64,000 bases of DNA from Cellulomonas taurus (GTDB lineage Bacteria > Actinomycetota > Actinomycetes > Actinomycetales > Cellulomonadaceae). This document shows, in pieces, positions 35,475 to 45,792 of the stretch. Made by a program: the position numbers and the translations under genes. The notes beneath the pieces were generated by a model that saw only the letters and a program-made list of their open reading frames with translations, was not told the DNA's origin and ran no database searches. How positions within the stretch are numbered: position 1 is the first letter of the stretch; each line of letters opens with the position of its first letter. The stretch is taken from positions 3,162,001-3,226,000 of the forward strand of contig NZ_CP051884.1 in assembly GCF_012931845.1 (NCBI RefSeq). The letters are read 5' to 3'.

Positions 35475-38400
35475 CTACTGGTCGTCGATCTGCTCCTCGA
35501 TGATGACCCCGCCGAGCGCCTGGGCGACCAGCTGGATCCCGGCCATGCCCGAGGCGGAGATGTCCGGGTCGTCCATCGAGGGCTCGTCATCCGCCCAGTT
35601 CGGGGTCCGGGTCGGGGTGACGGTGACCGGCTCGCGCATCATCGCCGCCCGGACCCGGTCGGCTCCGCTCAACGGCGCGCCCGGGGTCGGGGGGCGACCC
35701 GCGCCGGACCCGCTCGGAGCAGTGCCGGTCGGAGCAGTGCCGGTCGGGGCAGTGCCGGTCGGGGCGGCGGCGCTCGGAGCGGTGCCGGTCGGGGCGGTGG
35801 CGGCCCGCGGCGCGGTGGACGGCGCGGCCCACGGGTCCTCTGGCGGCTCCGGCATCCCGGGGTCCTCCGGGTCGTCCCACGGCGGGGGCGGCTCGTCGGC
35901 GAGGGGCGGCTCCTGGTCGAGCTCCCGCGCCGAGTCGCGGGTGGCCGCGGCCACTCGGTCGTCCCCCGCGGATCCGGCGTCGGTCCGCACGCCGGGGCGC
36001 GGTTCACCGGCGTCGGTCCGCACACCCGGGCGCGATTCGACGGCGTCGGTCCGCACGCCCGGGCGCGGTTCGACGGCTGCGGCAGGCGACGCGTCGACGG
36101 TCGGCTCCGGGGTTGCGGCGGCCCGGAGGGCCGCATCGGCGGGGCCGTCGTGCCCGGTGGCCGTGGGCTGCCCCGCGTCGGCGTCGTCGACCGCTGCCGT
36201 GGCGGGTCGAGCACCGGGAGCGGAGTCGGCATCCGCCTCGGACCACGCCGCGTCACCGGGGATCGGCGCCACAGCGGGCCAGTCGGTGTCGCTCGACGAG
36301 CCTGCCGCCGCGGCACCGTCCGCCGTGGGCATCGACCCGTCCACGGTGCTCGGGCTGGCGGTGGCCGATCCGCCGCTGCTCCCGGGGATGGGGGCGACCT
36401 CCGGCCACGCACCGGCAGCCTCCTGCGTCCCACCGTCGCGCGCGGTCGCGTCCGACGGCTCAGCCGGAGTCGCCTGCGCCCACGGGTCCGCCGGTGCGTC
36501 GTCGTCGCCACCGTCGACCGGGGTCGCCGTCGGCGCGCTGTCGTGTTCCCGCGCGGTCCCGGTGGCACGTGCCGCCGTCGCCTCGGGGGCCGGAGCCGAC
36601 GGCACTGCCGCTGCGGGTCGGTCAGCCTCCGGGCGCGCGGCCGGGCCGTCGCCGGCGAGGACGCCCTCGACCCGGACGTCGAAGCCCAGCGTCTCGCGCA
36701 CCGCCTGGTGCACCAGCTCGGCGTGCGGGCCGTTCCGGAACGCGGTGGCCAGGCCGGGCGCGGTGAAACCGAGCTTCAGGGTGGTGGCATCCAGCTCGAT
36801 GACCTGCGCGTTCTGACTGATCAGCACCCAGGTGGTCTTCTTCAGACCGGCGAGGGTCTCCAGCACCTCCGGCCACCGGCGGCGCAGCATCTCGGTGTCC
36901 TGACCGGCACCGGTGCGGGCGGTCGGCGCCGGGCCCGGGTCGGCGGGGGCGCCCCCGGCGGGCACCGAGGCGGTGGCCGCCACCGGGTCGGACTCGACCT
37001 CGGTCAGCGGCGCGGTCGGCTGGGGGGTGACGACCGCGACCGGCTGGGCGGCGGGCACGTCCTCCCAGCCTGCCGGTTCCCGGCGGGGGGCATCCTGTCG
37101 CCCGGCGGGGGCCGAGTCGGCGGGGGCGACGGCCGTGGCCGCGGCCGACTCGTCCATCGCGCCCGCGGCGTCCTGGGTTCGTCCGTCAGCAATGTCGGCG
37201 TCGTCCGCCTCCCCCGTCGTCACTGGCGCCTCGGGTGACCGGTCGCCCGCGTCCTCGGGCGTTGCTGCGGGGAGGGGAGCATCGTTGGCCGGGGCCGAGG
37301 TTGGGCCCGCGCCCTGGGGTGCCGTGGCGGGGAAAGGCCCGTCGGCAGGGCTCGCGGCACGCCCTGCGCTGGGAGGTGCCGTGGCGGGGACAGGCCCGTC
37401 GGCCGGGCTCGCGGCCAGCCCCGCACTGTGGGGGGCCGTGGCGGTGCCGGCATCGTCGGCCGAGGCCGCGGGGCTGTCCTGCGGGCGGGCCGGGGCCGTC
37501 GTCGCAGGCTCCGGTGCGCGCACCGGCGTGCCCGCGTCCCCACGACCGGCGGCCGCCATCGCTGCGCGGGCCAGTGCGGCACCGCTCGCCGCCGTCTCCG
37601 GCGAGGCCCCGGCACCACCGTCGACGGGGGCGGTCACCACGGCCACCCGCTCCACGGGGGTCACCGGTGTCACCGGATTGGTCGCCACCGGCTGCGCGGG
37701 AGCACCACCACCGGTCACCCCGGTCCGCTCCAACCGGTCCACCCGCGCACCCAGTCCGGCCGCGGAGTCGTCCATCGCGGGCAGCAACAGGCGGGCCATC
37801 AGGAGTTCGAGGTGCAGCCGGGGCGAGGTCGCGCCGGACATCTCGGTGAGGGCGGCGTTCGCCAGGTCGGCGGAGCGGGACAGCTCGGAGGCACCGAGGT
37901 GCTGGGCCTGGGTCCGCATCCGGGTCAGCTGGTCGCCGGGGATGTCCCGCAGCACCGCGTCGGCCGCCTCGCCGGAGGCCTGCAACACGATCAGGTCGCG
38001 CAGGCGTTCCAGCAGGTCCTCGACGAACCGACGCGGCTCGTGACCGGTGGAGATGACCCGCTCGACCACCCGGAACGCACTCGCGCCGTCGCGGGCGGCG
38101 ATGGCGTCGACCAGGTCGTCGAGCAGCGAGGCATGGGTGTACCCGAGCAGCGCGACGGCATCCTCGTAGACCAGTCCCTGTGGGCCGGAACCGGCGATCA
38201 GCTGGTCCAGCACCGACAGCGAGTCACGCACCGACCCGCCGCCGGCCCGGACGACCAGCGGCAGCACGCCCGACCCGGTGGCGATGCCCTCGGTGGCACA
38301 GATCTGGCCGAGGTAGTCGGTCATGATCTCCGGCGGCACCAGCCGGAACGGGTAGTGGTGGGTGCGGGACCGGATGGTGCCGATCACCTTGTCCGGCTCG

Positions 38401-38873
38401 GTGGTCGCGAAGATGAACTTCACGTGCTCCGGCGGCTCCTCGACGATCTTCAGCAGCGCGTTGAAGCCCTGCGGCGACACCATGTGCGCCTCGTCCAGGA
38501 TGAACACCTTGTAGCGGTCGCGCGCCGGGGCGAAGGTGGCGCGTTCGCGCAGGTCACGAGCGTCGTCGACACCACCGTGGCTGGCGGCGTCGATCTCCAC
38601 CACGTCCAGGCTGCCCGGGCCGCCGCGGGCCAGCTCGACGCAGGACGGGCAGACGCCGCACGGGGTGTCGGTCGGACCCTCGGCGCAGTTCAGGCAGCGG
38701 GCCAGGATGCGGGCACTGGTCGTCTTGCCGCAGCCGCGCGGTCCGGAGAACAGATAGGCGTGATTGATCTGCCCGCTGCGCAGGGCCTGGCGCAACGGCC
38801 CGGTGACGTGGTCCTGCCCGACGACCTCGGCGAAGGTCTCGGGCCGATAGCGGCGGTACAGGGCGGTCGTCAC
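35475..38873 (-). CDS. dnaX: DNA polymerase III gamma/tau subunit
   Basis: 1132 aa. The clamp-loader ATPase (residues 1-365) begins ALYRRYRPETFAEVVGQDHV, with Walker A GPRGCGKTTSARI, zinc ligands in CLNC...CGVCPSC, and Walker B DEAHM. Residues about 390-620 and 750-1060 are Ala/Pro/Thr-rich and low-complexity; between them (about 650-740) is a folded segment (LRRRWPEVLETLAGLKKTTWVLI), the tau-type domain. Two coding tandem repeats lie at 35979-36077 and around 35703-35795. It starts at GTG 38873, 7 nt after TACAGT. It is longer than most DnaX because of the linkers. Confidence 0.95.
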   Translation of the reverse strand: MTTALYRRYRPETFAEVVGQDHVTGPLRQALRSGQINHAYLFSGPRGCGKTTSARILARCLNCAEGPTDTPCGVCPSCVELARGGPGSLDVVEIDAASHGGVDDARDLRERATFAPARDRYKVFILDEAHMVSPQGFNALLKIVEEPPEHVKFIFATTEPDKVIGTIRSRTHHYPFRLVPPEIMTDYLGQICATEGIATGSGVLPLVVRAGGGSVRDSLSVLDQLIAGSGPQGLVYEDAVALLGYTHASLLDDLVDAIAARDGASAFRVVERVISTGHEPRRFVEDLLERLRDLIVLQASGEAADAVLRDIPGDQLTRMRTQAQHLGASELSRSADLANAALTEMSGATSPRLHLELLMARLLLPAMDDSAAGLGARVDRLERTGVTGGGAPAQPVATNPVTPVTPVERVAVVTAPVDGGAGASPETAASGAALARAAMAAAGRGDAGTPVRAPEPATTAPARPQDSPAASADDAGTATAPHSAGLAASPADGPVPATAPPSAGRAASPADGPFPATAPQGAGPTSAPANDAPLPAATPEDAGDRSPEAPVTTGEADDADIADGRTQDAAGAMDESAAATAVAPADSAPAGRQDAPRREPAGWEDVPAAQPVAVVTPQPTAPLTEVESDPVAATASVPAGGAPADPGPAPTARTGAGQDTEMLRRRWPEVLETLAGLKKTTWVLISQNAQVIELDATTLKLGFTAPGLATAFRNGPHAELVHQAVRETLGFDVRVEGVLAGDGPAARPEADRPAAAVPSAPAPEATAARATGTAREHDSAPTATPVDGGDDDAPADPWAQATPAEPSDATARDGGTQEAAGAWPEVAPIPGSSGGSATASPSTVDGSMPTADGAAAAGSSSDTDWPAVAPIPGDAAWSEADADSAPGARPATAAVDDADAGQPTATGHDGPADAALRAAATPEPTVDASPAAAVEPRPGVRTDAVESRPGVRTDAGEPRPGVRTDAGSAGDDRVAAATRDSARELDQEPPLADEPPPPWDDPEDPGMPEPPEDPWAAPSTAPRAATAPTGTAPSAAAPTGTAPTGTAPTGTAPSGSGAGRPPTPGAPLSGADRVRAAMMREPVTVTPTRTPNWADDEPSMDDPDISASGMAGIQLVAQALGGVIIEEQIDDQ
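35703..35795. repeat. 15-bp coding tandem repeat in dnaX (APTGT units)
   Basis: Units of GCAGTGCCGGTCGGG-type sequence recur every 15 bp, giving repeated Ala-Pro-Thr-Gly-Thr in the C-terminal linker of DnaX. Confidence 0.7.
35979..36077. repeat. 33-bp coding tandem repeat in dnaX, three copies
   Basis: GTCGGTCCGCAC begins copies at 35979, 36012 and 36045, exactly 33 bp apart, encoding three 11-residue units around RPGVRTDA. The copies differ at a few bases. Confidence 0.8.
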
Positions 38874-38880
38874 GCCGTGA

Positions 38881-38886
38881 ACTGTA
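38881..38886 (-). promoter_or_regulatory. Leaderless -10 element (TACAGT) for dnaX
   Basis: TACAGT, 7 nt before GTG 38873; decides the dnaX start over the in-frame ATG at 38903. Confidence 0.65.
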
Positions 38887-38969
38887 GTTGGCCCGACCGA
38901 CACAGATCAGAGCGGTGGCGGAACCCGGTCGGGTACGAGACGGTAGCCACCCAGGGGGTGAGACAGTCA

Positions 38970-38998
38970 TGACCGAGGGTCGAGATCGCTGTTATGGT
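38970..38998 (+). promoter_or_regulatory. Promoter of the leader peptide-metQNI transcript
   Basis: -35 TGACCG (38970-38975), 17 nt, -10 TATGGT (38993-38998). It predicts a transcript start near 39005, a 33-nt lead to the small ORF, and about 345 nt of leader before metQ. In the untranslated part (39131-39348) GCCCTG and CAGGGC around 39205-39225 can pair; no known riboswitch is recognised. Confidence 0.6.
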
Positions 38999-39037
38999 CC
39001 AGGCCGTCCGCCCCCGCCTGGGACAGGAGTCGAGCAC

Positions 39038-39130
39038 GTGAGCAGCTACATCGCCCCCCACAGCCGCACCACGGCTGGGTCGATGTGTGTCTGCATGTGC
39101 CGGAAGGGCGCCTGTCAGCGAATGTGCTGA
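39038..39130 (+). CDS. Cys/Met-rich 30-aa leader peptide upstream of metQNI
   Basis: GTG 39038 has AGGAG 8 nt upstream and encodes 30 residues ending SMCVCMCRKGACQRMC. The last 15 residues include five Cys and three Met (counting the start of the run). A run of scarce sulfur amino acids just before the stop is the hallmark of ribosome-mediated attenuation, in which a stalled ribosome changes leader RNA folding or transcription termination. The gene after it is the methionine transporter. This is a prediction; neither translation nor attenuation is shown. Confidence 0.65.
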   Translation: MSSYIAPHSRTTAGSMCVCMCRKGACQRMC

Positions 39131-39348
39131 CGCTGCCACGCAGCACCCGGGCCCCGGTCCGACCGATCCCCGCCCCGCCGCCGACCTGCGGCCGGGCAGC
39201 CGCCCTGACCTGAACAGGGCAGCGGATCGCCGTCGCCGATCAGGGCCACTCGCCGGACCGCCGACCCGCGCCGTCCGACGACGCTCCACCCCGACCTCAC
39301 CGGCGACCTCCGTGCCCAGCACCGCCGGTTCCCCTCAGGAAGGCCACC

Positions 39349-40248
39349 ATGAAGCGCACCCTGACCGCCGCCCTCACCGCCGTCACCCTCGCGGTGCTGG
39401 CGGCCTGCTCCTCCGGTTCGCCGGAGGCAGTGCCGACCGAGGCGTCCACCGACGACCCGGTCACCGTGACCATCGGTGTCACCGACATCGACAAGGACTA
39501 CTGGGACACCTTCACCGAGCTGGCGGCCGAGGAGGGCATCACCGTCGAGCTGAAGAACTTCACCGACTACCAGCAGCCCAACCCGGCGCTGAGCAACGGC
39601 CAGCTCGACCTGAACCAGTTCCAGCACCTGCTGTTCCTGGCGAACTACAACGTGAACTCCGACGACGACCTGGTCGCCATCGGCGGCACCGTGATCTACC
39701 AGCTCGGTCTCTACACCGAGAAGGGCTACGCCACCCCGGACGACATCCCGGACGGTGCCCAGATCGCGATCCCGAACGACGCCACCAACCAGGCACGTGC
39801 GCTGCTGGTGCTCCAGTCGGCCGGTCTGATCAGCCTCAAGGGCGGCGGCAACGCGCTGTCCACCCCGGCCGAGATCGACACCGACGCCTCCCGGGTGCAG
39901 GTCGTCCCGGTCGACGCGAACCAGACCTCGGTGCAGCTGCGCAGCCTGGACGCCGCGGTGATCAACAACAACTTCGCCGCCGACGCCAAGATCGACCCGA
40001 CCTCGGCGATCTACTCCGACCTGGAGGACACCGACACCGCACGGCCGTACGTCAACGTCTTCGCCGCCCGGGCCGATGACGCGGACAACCCGCTGTTCGC
40101 GAAGCTGGTCGAGATCTACCACCGCCCCGAGGTGATCGACCAGGTGCTGGAGTCCAACAAGGGCACCGCGGTGGAGCAGGACCTGACCACCGAGGAGCTC
40201 TCGACCAGCCTGACCGAGCTGCAGGACCTGGTCCGGGACGCGGGCTGA
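39349..40248 (+). CDS. metQ: Methionine ABC transporter substrate-binding lipoprotein
   Basis: 299 aa. Signal peptide with lipobox LAAC (Cys near residue 20), then the NlpA/MetQ fold: VTIGVTDIDKDYWDTFTELAAEEGI, DYQQPNPALSNGQLDLNQFQHLLFL, and IPNDATNQARALLVLQSAGLI. MetQ binds D/L-methionine at the outer face. SD-like CAGGAAGG precedes the ATG. Followed after 5 nt by metN. Confidence 0.93.
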   Translation: MKRTLTAALTAVTLAVLAACSSGSPEAVPTEASTDDPVTVTIGVTDIDKDYWDTFTELAAEEGITVELKNFTDYQQPNPALSNGQLDLNQFQHLLFLANYNVNSDDDLVAIGGTVIYQLGLYTEKGYATPDDIPDGAQIAIPNDATNQARALLVLQSAGLISLKGGGNALSTPAEIDTDASRVQVVPVDANQTSVQLRSLDAAVINNNFAADAKIDPTSAIYSDLEDTDTARPYVNVFAARADDADNPLFAKLVEIYHRPEVIDQVLESNKGTAVEQDLTTEELSTSLTELQDLVRDAG

Positions 40249-40253
40249 GCGCC

Positions 40254-41300
40254 ATGACGACCATGGTCTCCCTGCAGGACGTGACGAAGGTCTTCGCCGC
40301 GTCCTCCACCAAGGGTGACCCGGTGCACGCCGTCGACGGCGTCTCGCTCGACATCGAGCGGGGCGACGTCTTCGGCGTGATCGGGTGGTCCGGCGCCGGC
40401 AAGAGCACGCTGGTCCGCCTGATCAACGCCCTGGAACGTCCCACCTCCGGCCGGGTGGTCGTGGACGGTGTGGACCTGACCGAACTCTCCGAGCGTGGGC
40501 TGCGACCGGCCCGTGCCGGGATCGGTTTCATCTTCCAGCAGTTCAACCTGCTCCGGTCCCGGACCGTGGCCGGGAACGTCGGCTACCCGCTCAAGGTGGC
40601 CGGCTGGTCGCGGGAGAAGCGCGCCGCCCGGGTCGCCGAGCTGCTGGACTTCGTCGGCCTGTCCGACAAGGCTCGCCAGTACCCGGACCAGCTGTCCGGC
40701 GGGCAGAAGCAGCGCGTCGGCATCGCCCGGGCGCTGGCGACCAACCCCGCCCTGCTGCTCGCCGACGAGGCGACCAGCGCCCTCGACCCGGAGACCACCA
40801 AGGACGTCCTGGACCTGCTGCGCCGGGTCAACCAGGAGCTCGGCGTCACCATCGTGGTGATCACGCACGAGATGTCGGTGGTCTCCTACCTGTGCAACCG
40901 GGTCGCCGTGATGGAGCGGGGCAAGGTCGTCGAGGAGGGGTCGGTCTACGACGTCTTCGCCCGCCCCGCCCAGCCCATCACCCGTCGGTTCATCGGCTCG
41001 GCGCTGCACGACCGGCCCCGGCCCGACGTGGTGGAACGCCTGCGCGCCCGGCACCCGGGACGACTGGTCACGGTGGCGATCCGCGAGTCCGACCACGATC
41101 CCGGCATCTCGCTCACCGAACGGCTGCGGGCACACGACGTGGACGGCGCCGTGGTCTACGGCGGCATCACCGAGGTCGTCTCCCGGCCGCTCGGCTCGCT
41201 CACCTTCGCCCTCACCGGCGACGACCAGCGGATCGACGCCCTGCTCGCCGATCTGCGCGGCCACACCGAGGTCGTCGAACACCGGGAGGTGACCGCATGA
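40254..41300 (+). CDS. metN: Methionine ABC transporter ATP-binding protein
   Basis: 348 aa. Walker A GWSGAGKSTLV, signature LSGGQKQRVGIARAL, Walker B LLLADEATSALDPE and H-loop THEM. The C-terminal about 85 residues form the NIL domain, which binds methionine and causes trans-inhibition of uptake in MetNI. Its stop overlaps the metI start as ATGA. Confidence 0.96.
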   Translation: MTTMVSLQDVTKVFAASSTKGDPVHAVDGVSLDIERGDVFGVIGWSGAGKSTLVRLINALERPTSGRVVVDGVDLTELSERGLRPARAGIGFIFQQFNLLRSRTVAGNVGYPLKVAGWSREKRAARVAELLDFVGLSDKARQYPDQLSGGQKQRVGIARALATNPALLLADEATSALDPETTKDVLDLLRRVNQELGVTIVVITHEMSVVSYLCNRVAVMERGKVVEEGSVYDVFARPAQPITRRFIGSALHDRPRPDVVERLRARHPGRLVTVAIRESDHDPGISLTERLRAHDVDGAVVYGGITEVVSRPLGSLTFALTGDDQRIDALLADLRGHTEVVEHREVTA

Positions 41301-41950
41301 GGGACGACCTGTGGCCGGTGCTGTGGACGGCGATCGGCGAGACCCTGCAGATGGCGATCGCCGCGCTGGTCATCGGCGGCATCGCCGGACTGCTGCTCGG
41401 CATCGCGCTGTACGTGACCCGGCCGGGCAACCTGCTGTCCAACCGCCCGGTGTTCTACGTGCTGAACGTCCTGGTGAACATCGTCCGGCCGATCCCGTTC
41501 ATCATCTTCATCACCGCGATCCAGCCGTTGACCCTGGCGATCACCGGGACGTCGATCGGCATCGGCGCGGCGATCCCCGCGCTGGCGATCATGACCACCT
41601 TCGGCACCAGCCGGATCGTGGAGCAGAACCTGGTGGCGATGGACCCCGGTGTGATCGAGGCGGCCCGGGCGATGGGTGCCGGACCGCTGCGGATCATCGC
41701 CGGGGTGATCGTGCCGGAGACCCTAGGGCCGCTGATCCTCGGGTACACCTTCCTGTTCGTCGCGATCATCGACATGACCGCGATGGCCGGTGCGATCGGT
41801 GCCGGTGGACTCGGCGACTTCGCGCTGGTCTACGGCTACCAGCGCTACGCCCCGGAGGTCACCTGGACCGCGGTGGCCGTGATCGTGCTGCTGGTCCAGG
41901 TCGCGCAGTTCGCCGGCAACTGGCTGGCCCGCCGCGTCCTGCGCCGCTGA
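41297..41950 (+). CDS. metI: Methionine ABC transporter permease
   Basis: 217 aa with five to six helices. The EAA loop is EAARAMGAGPLRIIAGVIVPETLGPLI, and RPIPFIIFITAI is typical of MetI. It is the last gene of metQNI; a 20-bp tandem repeat starts 11 nt after its stop. Confidence 0.96.
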   Translation: MRDDLWPVLWTAIGETLQMAIAALVIGGIAGLLLGIALYVTRPGNLLSNRPVFYVLNVLVNIVRPIPFIIFITAIQPLTLAITGTSIGIGAAIPALAIMTTFGTSRIVEQNLVAMDPGVIEAARAMGAGPLRIIAGVIVPETLGPLILGYTFLFVAIIDMTAMAGAIGAGGLGDFALVYGYQRYAPEVTWTAVAVIVLLVQVAQFAGNWLARRVLRR

Positions 41951-41960
41951 CCCGCGGCCC

Positions 41961-42107
41961 CCAGGTCGGCAGCCCGCGCCCCAGGTCGGCAGTCCGCGCC
42001 CCAGGTCGGCAGCCCGCGCCCGAGGTCGGCAGCCCGCGCCCCAGGTCGGCAGTCCGCGCCCCAGGTCGGCAGTCCGCCGGACCGGAATTGGCCCGGACTG
42101 CCGACCT
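41961..42107. repeat. 20-bp tandem repeat, six copies, with an inverted copy
   Basis: Six contiguous exact-length 20-bp units of CCAGGTCGGCAGYCCGCGCC start at 41961, 41981, 42001, 42021, 42041 and 42061, with C/T variation at base 13. After 18 nt the sequence GGACTGCCGACCT (42095-42107) is the reverse complement of the unit core. It can pair with the last unit in a perfect 13-bp hairpin, or with any other T-type unit. It sits between the convergent ends of metI and the FAD oxidase. Confidence 0.9.
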
Positions 42108-42115
42108 CGGCGCGG

Positions 42116-43515
<1,400 letters not shown>

Positions 43516-43519
<4 letters not shown>

Positions 43520-44727
43520 CGGGGCAACCTCACGTGATCGGGGGTCAGCTGGTCGACCGACTGCACGCCCAGCAGCCGGAGGGTGCGGGCGATCTCGGCG
43601 GTGAGGATCTGGCCGACCCGGTCGACCCCGCGCTCACCACCGGCCATCAGCCCGTACAGATAGGCGCGGCCGAGCATGACCGCCTTCGCCCCCAGCGCCA
43701 GCGCCGCGACGATGTCCGCGCCGGAACTGAAGCCGGTGTCGACGTAGACCTCGGCCCGGTCGCCCACCGCCGCGACCGTCTCCGGCACCAGGGTCAGCGG
43801 CACCGGTGCCCGGTCCAGCTGCCGACCACCGTGGTTCGACAGCACGACGGCATCCGCCCCGGCACCCACCACCCGCTCGGCGTCGGCGACCGTCTGCACG
43901 CCCTTGACGACCAGCGGCCCGTCCCAGTGCGACCGCACCCAGGCCAGGTCGTCCAGTTCGACCGTGGGGTCGAACATGTGCGAGGCCAGTTCCTCGATCG
44001 TGCCCTGCCAGGAGTCCAGGGTGGCGAACCGCAGCGGCTCGGTGGTCAGGAAGTTGATCCACCAGTTCGGGTGCAGTGCGCCGTCCAGGATCGTCTTCGC
44101 GGTGAGGGTCGGCGGGATGGAGAACCCGTTCCGGTTGTCCCGCAGCCGCGCGCCACCCACCGGCACGTCGACCGTGATCACCAGCGCCTCGTACCCGGCG
44201 GTCCGGGCGCGGTCCATCAGCTCCTCGGCCGCCGCCCGGTCCTTCCAGACGTACAGCCCGAACCAGTTCCGGCCCTCCGGCGCCGCCTCCGCCAGGCCCT
44301 CGATGGACGTGGTGCCCATCGTGGACAGCGTGTACGGGACCCCGGTGCGCGCCGCCGATCGGGCCACCGCCGGTTCGCCCTCGTGCTGCATCAGCCGGGT
44401 GAAACCGGTCGGCGCGTAGACGAACGGCGCCTCCGCCCGACGACCGAGCAGCGTGGTGCCCAGATCCACCGACCCCACATCGCGGAGCACACTCGGCTGG
44501 AACTCGACGTCGCGCAGCACCCGGCGGGCCTTGCGGATCGACACCTCGGCCTCCGCCGCGCCGTCCACGTAGTCGAAGATCGACCGGGGCGTCCGCGCAC
44601 GACCGATCCGGCGCAGGTCCCGCACCGTGTACGCCCGGGACAGTCGTCTGGCCACCGGGTCCAGTTCCAGCGGACGCATCCGCAGCAGGGGTTTCAACTC
44701 GGACCAGGTCTGCAAGCGACGTGCCAT
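43516..44727 (-). CDS. FMN-dependent alpha-hydroxyacid oxidase/dehydrogenase (LldD-like)
   Basis: 403 aa, TIM-barrel FMN enzyme acting on L-lactate or similar L-2-hydroxyacids. Recognisable blocks are SIFDYVDGAAEAEVSIRKA, APFVYAPTGF, WFGLYVWKDR, ALVITVDVPVGGARLRDNRNGF and the active site SNHGGRQLDRAP. The phosphate-binding stretch reads VDTGFSSGADIVAALALGA where DGGIRRG-like sequence is commoner. It is leaderless: TACGGT 6 nt before ATG 44727. Coupled to the GlcD-like gene, together able to oxidise both 2-hydroxyacid enantiomers. Confidence 0.92.
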
Positions 44728-44733
44728 CGCAGC

Positions 44734-44739
44734 ACCGTA
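44734..44739 (-). promoter_or_regulatory. Leaderless -10 element (TACGGT)
   Basis: TACGGT, 6 nt before ATG 44727 of the FMN oxidase; promoter of the two-oxidase operon. Confidence 0.6.
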
Positions 44740-44789
44740 GCGCTGCCCGCCCGCCGGTCGGCGGCCCATCTCACCCCCGCACGGGCAGG

Positions 44790-45728
44790 TCAGAGCGCGC
44801 GCAGCTCCGCCTCGACCGCGGCGGCGGACGGCCTGGCGGTCGGTTCGAGGGCGGTCATCGCGGTCAGCAGCTTCCGCCACTCCGCGGGCAGGTGCTCCGG
44901 CATCGACGGCGCGTGCCGGGTGCGGGCGTAGGCCTGCTGGACCGGGGTGCCGGTGAACGCCCGCTCGCCGGACAGCGATTCCAGCAGCACCAGACCCAGC
45001 GCGTACACATCCGACGGCGGTGCCAGCGGCGCACCCATCGCCTGCTCCGGACTCAGGTACCCGGGGGTGCCACGGTGGTCCACGGTGCTGGCCGGGTGGT
45101 CGCGGGTGGACCGGGCGATCCCGAAGTCGGCGAGCCGGGCACGCGGGGCGGTCAGCGGATCACCCGGCTCGGCCTCCTCGTCCAGCACCCCCGGCGGCAG
45201 CAGGATGTTCGCCGGCTTCACATCCCGGTGCACCACCCCCGCCTCGTGCACGAAGGCCAGCGCCTCGGCGATGTCCGCGCCGATCTTCGCCACCAGCGGC
45301 ACCGCCAGCGGACCGGGCTGCAACACCTGGGCGAGGGTGGATCCGGGCACCAGTTCCAGCACCAGGTAGTGCCGCCCGGCGGCCGGACCGTCCTCGACCT
45401 TCCCGGCGTCGAAGACCGCGACCAGACCCGGGTGGCTGAACCGTGCCATCAGCCGCATCTCGCGCTGCCGCCCGGCATGGGACTCACCCCGGCCACGGAA
45501 GATCTTCAGCGCGACCTCCCGACCGAGCAGGGTGTCGTGCCCCCGGTGCACGTCGGACATGCCGCCGCTGCCGAGCAACGGCCCGACCCGGTAGCGGTCA
45601 CCGAGCAGACCACCCTCGGGCAGCGGCTCCGGCTGCACCGGGGCGGCGTCGCTCAGCCCGCCGTCGAGCAGCACGAGGCCCGCATCGACCGTGGCGGTCT
45701 GGGGCTCCTGCGGTTGGGCAGCGGTCAC
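44790..45728 (-). CDS. Serine/threonine protein kinase, soluble
   Basis: 312 aa. Hanks-type kinase: Gly loop LLGSGGMSDV, Lys in VALKIF, catalytic loop HRDVKPANIL, DFGIARS, and GTPGYLSPEQA in the activation segment. It has a 45-residue N-terminal tail and no membrane helix or sensor domain, unlike PknB. GTG 45728 has AAGGAGG about 7 nt upstream. It is downstream of an ABC permease gene on the same strand (64 nt), possibly co-transcribed. Confidence 0.93.
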   Translation of the reverse strand: MTAAQPQEPQTATVDAGLVLLDGGLSDAAPVQPEPLPEGGLLGDRYRVGPLLGSGGMSDVHRGHDTLLGREVALKIFRGRGESHAGRQREMRLMARFSHPGLVAVFDAGKVEDGPAAGRHYLVLELVPGSTLAQVLQPGPLAVPLVAKIGADIAEALAFVHEAGVVHRDVKPANILLPPGVLDEEAEPGDPLTAPRARLADFGIARSTRDHPASTVDHRGTPGYLSPEQAMGAPLAPPSDVYALGLVLLESLSGERAFTGTPVQQAYARTRHAPSMPEHLPAEWRKLLTAMTALEPTARPSAAAVEAELRAL

Positions 45729-45792
45729 ACGCGCCTCCTTCTGGACGCCCCCAGCATCCCCGCGCGGGCCGGGATCCGCGCGGCGAACCGGC

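Noticed and set aside
35475..38873. Programmed frameshift producing gamma from dnaX
   Set aside because: I see no A-rich slippery run with a downstream hairpin; the long tau form reads through in one frame.
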